A DNA stretch of 64,000 bases, taken from positions 694,538 through 758,537 of the forward strand of contig LN874947.1 in NCBI GenBank assembly GCA_001282665.1, read 5' to 3'. The notes under the pieces are model-generated. The model made no database searches and was not told the DNA's origin. It worked only from the letters and a program-made list of their open reading frames with translations. Below are positions 1 through 8,202 of the stretch, one piece after another. Position 1 is the stretch's first letter. Each line of letters starts with the position of its first letter. The stretch comes from Clostridiales bacterium mt11. Its GTDB lineage: Bacteria > Bacillota > Clostridia > Tissierellales > Tepidimicrobiaceae. The position numbers and the translations under genes are program-made.

Positions 1-99
1 GTAAGAAAAAGGATAGAAGAAGTAAATGATTTAATAGATGTTAATTTGGATAACCCTATGGATAGGTTAAAGTTGGAGATTATACTAAAGTTATTTTAA
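1..99 (+). CDS. PucR/CdaR-family transcriptional regulator, C-terminal end only
   Basis: The window opens inside a reading frame of 32 codons ending in TAA at 97-99. The visible residues (VRKRIEEVNDLIDV, then NPMDRLKLEIILKLF) resemble the end of the PucR-type helix-turn-helix domain, where a recognition helix and a 'dp.dRl.Lelal.l' tail close the protein. The rest lies outside the window, so the family call is an inference from about 30 residues. It faces the lpdA gene convergently and shares a terminator with it. Confidence 0.45.
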   Translation, partial: VRKRIEEVNDLIDVNLDNPMDRLKLEIILKLF

Positions 100-134
100 A
101 AAGAGTAGAATGGTATAATGCCATCTACTCTTTT
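99..134. terminator. Bidirectional terminator between the regulator and lpdA
   Basis: AAAAGAGTAGA (99-109) pairs with TCTACTCTTTT (124-134). An inner TGG/CCA pairing follows a single bulged A. The A and T runs at both ends allow it to work for the plus-strand regulator and for the minus-strand gcv operon. Confidence 0.8.
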
Positions 135-146
135 ATCTATCTATAC

Positions 147-1562
147 CTATCTTCTTCTCTTTCTTGGTGGTGCTATGTGAATAGATTTATCTTCTAATCC
201 ATGTATAGCCTCCATAAAAGCTTCACCTAAAGTTGGATGGGCATGTATTGTCCTAGCTATACTATCAATGTCTAAACCATTAGATATTGCCAAAGCTCCT
301 TCATGGATTAAATCGTTAGCATGAGGTCCTAATATAGTAACCCCTATAAGCTTATTATCCTCCTTAGAAGCAAATACCTTTATGAACCCTTCACCTTCTC
401 CTAATGTTAAAGCTTTTCCATTAGCAGCGAACAAAAATTTACTTACCTTGTAATCTATGCCTTTTTCCTTTATTTCTTCTTCCGTCAATCCTACAAAAGC
501 TACCTCTGGTAAGGTAAATACACAATTTGGATAAACATCTAAGTTTATATCTGGAGTTAACCCCATTAGTTTTTCCATAACATATATACCTTGAGCTGAA
601 GCTACGTGAGCAAGTTGAATGCCTAAATCATTTACATCTCCTATGGCATATATGCCTTGAACTGTAGTTTCAAAATCATCGCTTACTTTAATACCCGTAC
701 GATCATATTCTACTCCAATACCATCAAGGTTCAACCCTTCAGTTACTGGACCCCTACCAGATGCAATAAGCACCTTATCTCCTATTACTTCAATTTCTTC
801 ATCTTTTTTCTTATATTTAGCGACAACTTTTAGCTTGTCTCCCTCTTTAACAATCTCTTTAGCTCTTATATCAGCATAGACCTCCATACCTTGCTTTTTA
901 AAGAACATAGGTAACCTTCTGGATATCTCCTTATCTACATCTTTTAATATCCTTGAAGGAAGCAGTATAACTTGAGAACCTAGCTCTTGATATATACTTG
1001 CAAATTCAAGACCTATAACTCCTCCGCCTATTACTATTAATGTTTCTGGAATTTCTTCCATCTCTAGTAAATCATCACTAGTAATAACTCCTTCTAAGTC
1101 TACACCTTTGGTTTCTGTCATAGTTGGTTTAGAACCAGTAGCAATAACTATATTGTCTACAGCAACTTCACGAGTTCCGCCATCTTTTAAGTTTACTAAT
1201 AGAGTGTTTTTATCCTTTATAGAAGCTTTTCCAGGAATAAATTCAATATTATCATATGAGGATATTAGCTGTTCAATACCCTTAACCAGCTGCCCTACTA
1301 TGGTCTTTTTTCTTTCCTGTAACGCTTTTCCGTCTAATCTATAATTATCTATTGTTATGCCAAATTCCTCAGACCTTTTTAAGTCCTTCATTACTTCAGC
1401 ATTTTTAAAATAAGCCTTAGTGGGGATACAGCCTCGATTTAGGCATGTTCCCCCCACCTCTCTATCTTCAATTAGATATATATTTGCACCTAGTTGGGCT
1501 CCTCTAATTGCTGCTACATATCCTCCTGGTCCTGCTCCTATTACTGCTATGTTTTTTGTCAA
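147..1562 (-). CDS. lpdA: Dihydrolipoyl dehydrogenase (glycine cleavage L protein)
   Basis: FAD-dependent enzyme that reoxidises dihydrolipoyl-H protein with NAD+. The 471 residues are the usual family length. An N-terminal dinucleotide fold (GAGPGGYVAAIRGAQLG) precedes the redox-active disulfide GGTCLNRGCIPTK (Cys40 and Cys45). A second Rossmann motif, IGGGVIGLEFA, follows, and the C-terminal HAHPTLGE carries the catalytic His442/Glu447 pair. The tail ends in an unusual basic run, PPRKRRR. It is the last gene of the gcv operon, 10 bases after gcvPB, so it is probably a dedicated L protein for glycine cleavage rather than for a 2-oxoacid dehydrogenase. No such dehydrogenase is in the window. 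Confidence 0.95.
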   Translation of the reverse strand: MTKNIAVIGAGPGGYVAAIRGAQLGANIYLIEDREVGGTCLNRGCIPTKAYFKNAEVMKDLKRSEEFGITIDNYRLDGKALQERKKTIVGQLVKGIEQLISSYDNIEFIPGKASIKDKNTLLVNLKDGGTREVAVDNIVIATGSKPTMTETKGVDLEGVITSDDLLEMEEIPETLIVIGGGVIGLEFASIYQELGSQVILLPSRILKDVDKEISRRLPMFFKKQGMEVYADIRAKEIVKEGDKLKVVAKYKKKDEEIEVIGDKVLIASGRGPVTEGLNLDGIGVEYDRTGIKVSDDFETTVQGIYAIGDVNDLGIQLAHVASAQGIYVMEKLMGLTPDINLDVYPNCVFTLPEVAFVGLTEEEIKEKGIDYKVSKFLFAANGKALTLGEGEGFIKVFASKEDNKLIGVTILGPHANDLIHEGALAISNGLDIDSIARTIHAHPTLGEAFMEAIHGLEDKSIHIAPPRKRRR

Positions 1563-1572
1563 TTAGAGACAC

Positions 1573-3027
1573 CTACCCTTCATATTTAAGCACTGGATTT
1601 CTTGCTGCTCTTGTTTCATCTACCCTTCTTACTGGAGTATTGTGAGGTGCTTGTTTTAATATTTCTGGATCTTCTTTAGCTTCTTCTGCTATTCTAATCA
1701 ATGCATCAGCAAACTCATCTAAAGTTTCCTTGCTTTCAGTTTCTGTTGGTTCAGCCATTATTGCTTCATGAACTATAAGTGGGAAATAAACTGTTGGTGG
1801 ATGATATCCATAGTCAAGCAATCTCTTTGCTACATCCAATGTAGTTACTTCGGATAATTCTCCCTTTAATCCTGCTAATACAAATTCATGTTTGAAAATA
1901 GTATTCTCTTGTAGATTATAATGATCTTTCAATCTATGTCCTAAATAGTTAGCATTTAAAACTGCCATTTCACTAGCCTTCTTTAATCCATCTTTACCCA
2001 TTGCTAGAATATAAGCATATCCTCTAACCATTATACTAAAATGTCCGTATAAATCTTTCATCTTTCCAACGGATTTTGGTCTATCATAGTTTAGGTAATA
2101 TCTATTTCCATCCTTTTCAACAGTTGGTACTGGTAAGAACTCTAATAGACATTCCTTTACCCCTACTGGTCCAGAGCCTGGTCCTCCACCACCATGAGGT
2201 GTAGAGAATGTTTTATGGATATTAAAATGCACTACGTCAAATCCCATATCTCCAGGTCTTGCCTTACCTAATATGGCGTTGGCATTAGCTCCATCGTAAT
2301 AAACCAATCCACCAGCTTTGTGAACTAAATCTGCAATTTCTTTAATATTTTTATCAAATAATCCCAATGTATTAGGATTGGTTAACATCAAACCAGCAAT
2401 TTCATCATTTAATACAGCTTTTAAACTCTCTAAGTCTACAAGACCTTCTTCAGTGGATTTAATCTCAACTGTATCAAAACCAGCCATTACAGCTGATGCT
2501 GGATTAGTACCATGAGCTGAGTCTGGAACTATTATCTTAGTCCTTTTTGAGTCTCCTCTATTCTCATGATATGCTCTAATTAAAGTAAGGCCTGTAAGCT
2601 CTCCATGAGCTCCAGCTGCTGGTTGTAATGTCATTTTATCCATTCCCGATATCTCACACAAGGCTTCATCTAATTCATACATTAATCTCAATGCGCCTTG
2701 TACTGTTTCTTCTGGTTGGTATGGATGGATATTGACAAATCCATTAAGTTTTGCCATGTCTTCATTTATCTTTGGATTATATTTCATAGTACAAGAGCCT
2801 AATGGATAGAATCCTGTATCTACACCAAAGTTTTTATTTGAAAGACTTGTATAATGTCTTATAATATCTACTTCAGATACTTCTGGAAGGTTTAACTCAT
2901 CATTATTTAAATATTTGTCAGGAATTAAATCTCCTAATGCTACTTCCTCCACATCGTTGTCTGGAAGCCTATACGCATTTCTCCCTGGCTTTGATAATTC
3001 AAATATTAATTTATCATACTTTCTCAT
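1573..3027 (-). CDS. gcvPB: Glycine dehydrogenase (decarboxylating) subunit 2
   Basis: PLP-bearing half of the split P protein, which decarboxylates glycine and passes the aminomethyl group to lipoyl-GcvH. The Schiff-base lysine is in NIHKTFSTPHGGGG (Lys272), followed by the glycine-rich GPGSGPVG loop. The length of 484 aa is normal for the two-subunit form found in Firmicutes and archaea. The start codon overlaps the stop of gcvPA by 4 bases (ATGA), indicating translational coupling and a heterotetrameric product. Confidence 0.95.
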   Translation of the reverse strand: MRKYDKLIFELSKPGRNAYRLPDNDVEEVALGDLIPDKYLNNDELNLPEVSEVDIIRHYTSLSNKNFGVDTGFYPLGSCTMKYNPKINEDMAKLNGFVNIHPYQPEETVQGALRLMYELDEALCEISGMDKMTLQPAAGAHGELTGLTLIRAYHENRGDSKRTKIIVPDSAHGTNPASAVMAGFDTVEIKSTEEGLVDLESLKAVLNDEIAGLMLTNPNTLGLFDKNIKEIADLVHKAGGLVYYDGANANAILGKARPGDMGFDVVHFNIHKTFSTPHGGGGPGSGPVGVKECLLEFLPVPTVEKDGNRYYLNYDRPKSVGKMKDLYGHFSIMVRGYAYILAMGKDGLKKASEMAVLNANYLGHRLKDHYNLQENTIFKHEFVLAGLKGELSEVTTLDVAKRLLDYGYHPPTVYFPLIVHEAIMAEPTETESKETLDEFADALIRIAEEAKEDPEILKQAPHNTPVRRVDETRAARNPVLKYEG

Positions 3028-4370
3028 ATTATCCCCTCCAATACAGAACTTAAGATATCAATTTCTTCTTTTGTCCTCTTTTCAGTAACTGCATATAGTA
3101 TTCCATTTTTATATTGGGGATAATCTTTTTGTAATGAGTAACCTCCAAGTATATTTTCTTCTAATAATTTTTGATTTATCTTGTCAGCATCTACAGAGCT
3201 TGCTATAGCAAATTCTTTAAAGAAAGGTTTATTAAATAGTGGTTTATAATTACCTGATTTAGTTATTTGATTAAATGCATAGTGAGCTTTTTGTGTCGAT
3301 TGTAATGCTACTTCCCTTAAACCCTCTTTACCTAAAGTAACAAGATACACTGCAGCTGCTAATGTATTTATTCCTTGATTTGAGCAAATGTTGGATGTTG
3401 CTTTTTCTCTTCTGATGTGTTGTTCTCTTGCTTGTAATGTTAATACAAATGCTCTTTTCCCGTCTACATCTACAGTTTCTCCAACAATTCTTCCCGGCAT
3501 CTTTCTCATATGTGCTTTTGTTGTTGCCATGAATCCAAGATATGGTCCACCAAATGCAAGTGGAATACCTAAGGGTTGCCCTTCTCCTACTACTATATCT
3601 ACACCTAGAGATCCTGGTGATTTTAAAATTCCTAAGGATATCGGATCAACAGATGTTATTAACAAAGTCTTCTTTTGACTATGAGCTATCTTTTCAATGG
3701 CTTCTATATCTTCAATTACACCAAAGAAGTTTGGACTTTGAATTACAACAGCAGCGGTTTTATCATCTACATGTTTCTTTAATTCATCAAGATTTGTTGT
3801 CCCTTCTTCATCTTCAATTTCAACTAATTCTATACCTTGAAGATGGGCATAGGTCTTTAAAACTTCTCTATATTCAGGATTAACAGTTTTAGATATAACT
3901 ATCTTATTTCTCCTAGTTATACTAGATGCCATAAATGCAGCTTCTGCAATTGCTGTACCTCCATCATATAAGGAAGCGTTGGATACGTCCATGCCTGTTA
4001 AATCACATATAAGAGTTTGATACTCAAATATGTATTGTAATGTACCTTGACTTATTTCTGCTTGATATGGAGTATAGGATGTATAAAATTCACTTCTTGA
4101 AGTAATATGCCCTACTATTGAAGGTATATAGTGGTCATAAGCTCCTGCTCCTAAGAAGCATGTTAAATCATTTATGGTTTTATTTGTTTGTGATAATTTT
4201 GTCATATAATTAGCCACTTCTAGTTCTGACATTGATGGTTTTAAATTTAATTCTCTATTCAATTTTACATCTTTAGGTATATCACTAAACAAATCCTCTA
4301 TTGAATTAACTCCTATAGTCTCCAACATCCTTTTTTCATCATCTGCGGTATTTGGGATGTAAGGATACAT
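3024..4370 (-). CDS. gcvPA: Glycine dehydrogenase (decarboxylating) subunit 1
   Basis: N-terminal half of the split P protein (448 aa), structurally a PLP-fold subunit without the catalytic lysine. Recognisable family signatures are the N-terminal YIPNTADDEKRMLE and, further in, FLGAGAYDHYIPS and SLYDGGTA. It lies 2 bases after gcvH and overlaps gcvPB by 4 bases, so the order gcvT-gcvH-gcvPA-gcvPB is kept without gaps and the two P subunits are made together. Confidence 0.95.
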   Translation of the reverse strand: MYPYIPNTADDEKRMLETIGVNSIEDLFSDIPKDVKLNRELNLKPSMSELEVANYMTKLSQTNKTINDLTCFLGAGAYDHYIPSIVGHITSRSEFYTSYTPYQAEISQGTLQYIFEYQTLICDLTGMDVSNASLYDGGTAIAEAAFMASSITRRNKIVISKTVNPEYREVLKTYAHLQGIELVEIEDEEGTTNLDELKKHVDDKTAAVVIQSPNFFGVIEDIEAIEKIAHSQKKTLLITSVDPISLGILKSPGSLGVDIVVGEGQPLGIPLAFGGPYLGFMATTKAHMRKMPGRIVGETVDVDGKRAFVLTLQAREQHIRREKATSNICSNQGINTLAAAVYLVTLGKEGLREVALQSTQKAHYAFNQITKSGNYKPLFNKPFFKEFAIASSVDADKINQKLLEENILGGYSLQKDYPQYKNGILYAVTEKRTKEEIDILSSVLEGII

Positions 4371-4372
4371 AA

Positions 4373-4756
4373 TTAAGCCTCCTCATTTAAGAATTTCTCA
4401 TATTCCTCGCTTGTCATTAAATCATCTAGTTGAGATTTATCTGTTACTTCAATTTTAATCATCCAGTTTTCATATGGATCTTGGTTTAGAAGTGCTGGAT
4501 CATCAATTATTTCTTCATTAACTTCTATAACTTTTCCATCTACTGGCATATAGATATCTGCTGCCGCTTTTACTGATTCTACAGCTGAAAATGCTTCTTC
4601 TTTAGCAATTTCATCATCTACTTCTGGCAATTCTACATATACGATATCTCCTAAAGCGTCTTGTGCATAATCGGCTACTCCTATATAAGCCTCATCTCCG
4701 TCAACTTTAATCCATTCGTGATCTTCTGTGTAATATAAACCTTTTACAACCTTCAT
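4373..4756 (-). CDS. gcvH: Glycine cleavage system H protein
   Basis: Lipoyl carrier that shuttles the aminomethyl group between P, T and L proteins. The 127-residue length is standard. The lipoylation site is Lys63 in the hairpin AVESVKAAADIYMP, and the preceding YTEDHEWI motif is typical of the family. It is the second gene of the operon, 16 bases after gcvT. No lipoate ligase or lipoyl synthase is encoded in this window, so lipoylation must be supplied from elsewhere. Confidence 0.95.
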   Translation of the reverse strand: MKVVKGLYYTEDHEWIKVDGDEAYIGVADYAQDALGDIVYVELPEVDDEIAKEEAFSAVESVKAAADIYMPVDGKVIEVNEEIIDDPALLNQDPYENWMIKIEVTDKSQLDDLMTSEEYEKFLNEEA

Positions 4757-4772
4757 TATTTAGCCCTCCTTG

Positions 4773-5867
4773 TTATCTTTTATAAAATTTTTTACTAATT
4801 ATTTTTGCCTTTACAGGCTTATTCCTAATCATTACATCAATTTCATTACCTATTTCTGTTTCTTCTATATTTATTAAAGCATTTCCTATATTTTTCTTTA
4901 GAGTTGGTGACATATATCCAGTAGTTACATAACCAATCTTTTTACCATCTTTATATATTTCATATTCTTCTCTTGGTATACCTCTTCCAACCATTTCAAA
5001 TCCGGCAACCTTTCTAGTTAACCCTGCTTCCCATTGTTTGTTTAAGGCATCTTTACCAATGAAATCAGATTCTTTATTTAATTTAACGAAAAATTTAAAT
5101 CCACCTTCTAATGGTGTAACTTCTTGGGATATTTCATGACCATATAAAGGTAATGCTGCTTCAAATCTAAGAGTATCCCTACATCCTAAACCTGTAGGTT
5201 TGATTCCATTTTCTTTTCCTACTTCTAATAACTTATTCCAAACTGTAACTATACCTTCCTTAGATGTATATATTTCAAATCCATCTTCTCCAGTATATCC
5301 AGTTCTAGAGATCATACAATTTACTCCTGCAATATCTACATTTCTCTTTAAATAAAATGGTTTAATAGATGATAAGTCTGTTTCAGTAAGTTTTTGAAGA
5401 ATTTTTTGAGCCTCTGGCCCTTGAATAGCTACTTCTCCGACTTGATCGGATATGTTTTCGATAATGATATTAAAGTCTTTTTTGTTGTCAATAACCCATT
5501 TAAAGTCCTTGTCAACATTGGCAGCATTTACTACAAGAAGATACTCTTCACTATTGTATCTGTAAACCAATAGATCGTCTACTACTCCTCCATCAGGATA
5601 GCACATAAATGTATAAACTACCTGATTATCTACCATCTTTGAAATATCATTTGTAAGTAAATAGTCTAAATAAGCTACTGCATCTTTTCCTTTAACAACG
5701 ATTTCTCCCATGTGAGATACATCAAATATTCCTGCTGCATTTCTTACTGCTTCGTGTTCTGCGATTAGACCTTCATATTGTACTGGAAGGAACCACCCTG
5801 CATAATCAACAATTTTGCCTCCAAGCTTTACATGTTCATCGTAAAGTGGGGTTTTCTTTGCTACCAT
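4773..5867 (-). CDS. gcvT: Aminomethyltransferase (glycine cleavage T protein)
   Basis: Tetrahydrofolate-dependent enzyme that releases ammonia and forms 5,10-methylene-THF from aminomethyl-GcvH. Its 364 residues show the N-terminal folate-binding segments DYAGWFLPVQY and FDVSHMGEI, the SRTGYTGEDGFEIY motif, and the C-terminal barrel with YVTTGYMSPTLKKNIG. It is the first gene of the gcv operon, with AGGAGTGG upstream of the ATG. The 132-base region before it contains no recognisable glycine riboswitch. In anaerobes of this type the system may run toward glycine breakdown or synthesis; direction cannot be told from sequence. Confidence 0.95.
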   Translation of the reverse strand: MVAKKTPLYDEHVKLGGKIVDYAGWFLPVQYEGLIAEHEAVRNAAGIFDVSHMGEIVVKGKDAVAYLDYLLTNDISKMVDNQVVYTFMCYPDGGVVDDLLVYRYNSEEYLLVVNAANVDKDFKWVIDNKKDFNIIIENISDQVGEVAIQGPEAQKILQKLTETDLSSIKPFYLKRNVDIAGVNCMISRTGYTGEDGFEIYTSKEGIVTVWNKLLEVGKENGIKPTGLGCRDTLRFEAALPLYGHEISQEVTPLEGGFKFFVKLNKESDFIGKDALNKQWEAGLTRKVAGFEMVGRGIPREEYEIYKDGKKIGYVTTGYMSPTLKKNIGNALINIEETEIGNEIDVMIRNKPVKAKIISKKFYKR

Positions 5868-5920
5868 TTTACCACTCCTTCCTAAATTTTATCTGTACTA
5901 TGATACCCTAAAAATCATTA

Positions 5921-5947
5921 TTTTAAACAATATAATTTTGTTTAAAA
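5921..5947. promoter_or_regulatory. Perfect 10-bp dyad between divergent gcvT and the reductase gene
   Basis: TTTTAAACAA (5921-5930) is followed after TATAATT by its exact reverse complement TTGTTTAAAA (5938-5947). It lies near the middle of the divergent intergenic region. This looks like an operator for a dimeric regulator. I could not place a convincing sigma-A promoter for either gene, so the assignment is tentative. Confidence 0.4.
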
Positions 5948-5999
5948 AGAGGATTTTTAAAAGTCTCATCGAATTTATTATACAAGAGGAGGGATAATA

Positions 6000-7133
6000 A
6001 TGCAATACCGTTATTTTACTAAAGATAATTTAAAAGTATCTACATTAGGCTTTGGATGTATGCGATTACCTATTTTAAATGATGATTCAGGTACGATAGA
6101 TGAACAAAAAGCAACTGATATGATTAGATATGCTATTGATAATGGGGTAAATTATATTGACACTGCATATCCTTATCATAAAGGTAATAGTGAAACCTTT
6201 GTGGGAAAGGTATTAAGAGATGGTTATAGAGAAAAAGTCTATTTAGCGACGAAACTCCCAGTATGGCTTACGGAATCATATGAGGATTTTGAAAGATATT
6301 TAGATGAACAACTAAATAGGCTTAATACAGATTATATAGATTTTTATTTACTTCACTCTCTAACTAAAAAAACTTGGGAAGATATTAAAGAATTAAATGT
6401 TCTACATTTTCTTGATGAAGCTAAAAGACAAGGTAAAATTAAATATACTGGTTTTTCATTTCATGACCACAGGGACGTCTTTAAAGATATAGTAGACTCT
6501 TATCCTTGGGATTTTTGTCAAATACAATTGAATTATATGGACAGAGATTACCAAGCTGGTTTAGAAGGCTTAAAATATGCAAAGGAAAAGGGACTATCCG
6601 TTGTAATTATGGAACCGATAAAAGGAGGTAAACTATCTAATGCTTCTGAAGAAATCCAAAAAATATGGGATAAAAGTCACATCAAAAGAACTCCATCTGA
6701 ATGGGCATTAAGGTGGTTATATAATTTCCCCGAAATATCCGTTGTGTTAAGTGGTATGAGTACCATGGATCATGTTATTGAAAACATAAAGACTGCATCT
6801 GATGGAATACCTAACTCATTACAACAAGAGGAATTAAAACTAATAGACGAAGTGACAAAAATCTATAATGAAAAAGTTAAAGTAGGATGTACTGGATGTG
6901 AGTACTGTTTGCCATGTCCTAACGGTGTATCTATACCAGATATATTTGAACTATATAATAATGTCTATGTATATGGTACAAAGAATCAATCTATGAATAT
7001 TTATAATAATCTCATCAAAGCTAGGGAAGATGCTAATCAATGTATAGAATGTGGTCATTGTGAAGGGTTGTGTCCTCAACATTTGGATATTATCAATCTT
7101 TTAAAGGATGCAAATGGTTCTTTAAGTAGATAA
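6000..7133 (+). CDS. Aldo/keto reductase with C-terminal ferredoxin-type domain
   Basis: Predicted oxidoreductase of the COG1453-like type: an NADPH-binding TIM barrel fused to a di-cluster iron-sulfur tail. The catalytic tetrad is visible as Asp54 and Tyr59 (YIDTAYPYH), Lys85 (ATKLP) and His in FYLLHS. The C-terminal 90 residues hold CTGCEYCLPCP and CIECGHCEGLCP, enough for two 4Fe-4S clusters. The start follows AGAGGAGGG at ideal spacing. It is the only plus-strand gene in this region and is divergent from gcvT, which suggests but does not prove shared control. The substrate is unknown. Confidence 0.88.
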   Translation: MQYRYFTKDNLKVSTLGFGCMRLPILNDDSGTIDEQKATDMIRYAIDNGVNYIDTAYPYHKGNSETFVGKVLRDGYREKVYLATKLPVWLTESYEDFERYLDEQLNRLNTDYIDFYLLHSLTKKTWEDIKELNVLHFLDEAKRQGKIKYTGFSFHDHRDVFKDIVDSYPWDFCQIQLNYMDRDYQAGLEGLKYAKEKGLSVVIMEPIKGGKLSNASEEIQKIWDKSHIKRTPSEWALRWLYNFPEISVVLSGMSTMDHVIENIKTASDGIPNSLQQEELKLIDEVTKIYNEKVKVGCTGCEYCLPCPNGVSIPDIFELYNNVYVYGTKNQSMNIYNNLIKAREDANQCIECGHCEGLCPQHLDIINLLKDANGSLSR

Positions 7134-7143
7134 TTAAATTCAC

Positions 7144-7174
7144 AAAGGGAAGCTATGTAAATAGTTTCCCTTTT
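7144..7174. terminator. Terminator of the aldo/keto reductase gene
   Basis: AAAGGGAA (7144-7151) pairs with TTCCCTTT (7166-7173), with an inner CTAT/ATAG pairing, followed by TTTT. It could also stop leftward transcription from cwlD. Confidence 0.75.
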
Positions 7175-7322
7175 ATCCACTTTATCCACAATATCCACAT
7201 CCACAGGTGGATAACTTATGTAAACTTAAATTTTAGCATAAAAAGTAGCTTCACACTAGACATACTTTACATAATATTTACGTGTCCACAAGATTTTATT
7301 TTATCCACAAGGGTTATCCACA
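7173..7322. promoter_or_regulatory. DnaA-box cluster in a convergent intergenic region
   Basis: Three exact TTATCCACA 9-mers lie at 7182-7190, 7301-7309 and 7314-7322. One-mismatch copies are TTATCCACT (7173-7181), ATATCCACA (7191-7199) and, inverted, GGTGGATAA (7206-7214). Weaker copies end at 7205 and 7290. The first three sit head to tail with exactly 9-base spacing. The stretch between is very AT-rich. There is no gene here, and the flanking genes point toward it, so it is unlikely to be a promoter operator. It resembles the DnaA-box clusters known outside oriC in Bacillus; dnaA and dnaN are not in the window. Confidence 0.65.
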
Positions 7323-8051
7323 CTAAAATTTATAATCTCCTTCTATTTCACCAAAATATTTCATAATACCCGTATATATAGCCCATGCTATTTTTTCTTG
7401 ATACCTATCAGATGTAAGGAGTTTCTCCTCTTTGGGATTAGATAAAAATCCACATTCTACAAGGACTACAGGTATATTTATTTCCTTTAATAAATATACA
7501 TCATCTCTTTCTTGAGGGACTCTATGATTGTTTTTGTCCAACACATTTTTTAATTCATTTTGGATATAGTTCGATAGTTTCATACTTTCATTACAACCTT
7601 TTTTATAAAAGGTTTGAGCACCATAGTACTTAGATTGTTCAAAACTATTTAGATGAATAGTTACAAATATATTGCATTTCCCATTTTCAATTATTTCCTT
7701 TCTATTTAAAAGATCCTCTTTCTTCATCTCTTTAAGAGTTTTTGACTTTTCCGTATATAGTCCTTCTCCAGTATCTCGTGTCATGACTACTATACCTCCA
7801 CTCTGTTCTATAAGCCTTTTAAGTTTTAACCCTATTTTCAAATTTATTTCATCTTCTTCTACTCCAGTTACACCTATAGCTCCAGGATCTACACCGCCGT
7901 GACCTGGGTCTACACCTATCACTTTATTTACAATAGGCATATAGGATACAGGCATAGAACTATTCTTAAACAATGCTAGCAATAATATTATCAATAAAAC
8001 AAGGAATAAAAAAATATACATGGATTTCTTCTTTATATAGAAAACTTTCAT
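7323..8051 (-). CDS. cwlD: N-acetylmuramoyl-L-alanine amidase CwlD
   Basis: Zinc amidase (Amidase_3 fold) that in spore formers removes stem peptides so that muramic-delta-lactam can form in the spore cortex. An N-terminal membrane anchor (about residues 12-28) precedes the catalytic domain. Zinc ligands are expected at His51 (VDPGHGG), a Glu in the VEEDEIN segment and His in TIHLNSF; the catalytic Glu is in VECGFLSN. Its 242 residues match CwlD. It follows rplM-rpsI, the normal clostridial position, but two hairpins separate it from rpsI, so it probably has its own, likely sporulation-specific, promoter. Confidence 0.9.
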   Translation of the reverse strand: MKVFYIKKKSMYIFLFLVLLIILLLALFKNSSMPVSYMPIVNKVIGVDPGHGGVDPGAIGVTGVEEDEINLKIGLKLKRLIEQSGGIVVMTRDTGEGLYTEKSKTLKEMKKEDLLNRKEIIENGKCNIFVTIHLNSFEQSKYYGAQTFYKKGCNESMKLSNYIQNELKNVLDKNNHRVPQERDDVYLLKEINIPVVLVECGFLSNPKEEKLLTSDRYQEKIAWAIYTGIMKYFGEIEGDYKF

Positions 8052-8115
8052 AAAATCCCCCCTTATAGAAATATATTGCCGATATTATTGTCCATATTCC
8101 TATCTTTTAAAAACA

Positions 8116-8165
8116 ATAAATAACCTGCTAATAGGTTATTTAACACCTATTAGCAGGTTATTTAT
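8116..8165. terminator. 21-bp perfect hairpin upstream of cwlD
   Basis: The arms 8116-8136 and 8145-8165 are exact reverse complements (core ACCTGCTAATAGGT against ACCTATTAGCAGGT) around an 8-base loop. On the minus strand the stem is followed by TGTTTTT, so it can act as a second terminator behind rpsI. Its length and perfection are unusual, and it also lies just upstream of cwlD. Confidence 0.6.
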
Positions 8166-8169
8166 ATAT

Positions 8170-8202
8170 AAAAAAAGCACTGGAAAATCCAGTGCTTTTG
8201 TT
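8170..8202 (-). terminator. Terminator of the rplM-rpsI operon
   Basis: AAAAGCACTGG (8173-8183) pairs with CCAGTGCTTTT (8189-8199) across a 5-base loop. On the minus strand the stem ends in a run of seven T. It sits directly after the rpsI stop codon. Confidence 0.9.

Noticed and set aside
5868..5999. Glycine riboswitch
   Set aside because: No conserved core or suitable pairing could be found on either strand.
7173..7322. Chromosomal replication origin
   Set aside because: No dnaA, dnaN, rpmH or gyr genes are near, and I see no DnaA-trio or clear unwinding element; only a DnaA-box cluster is supported.
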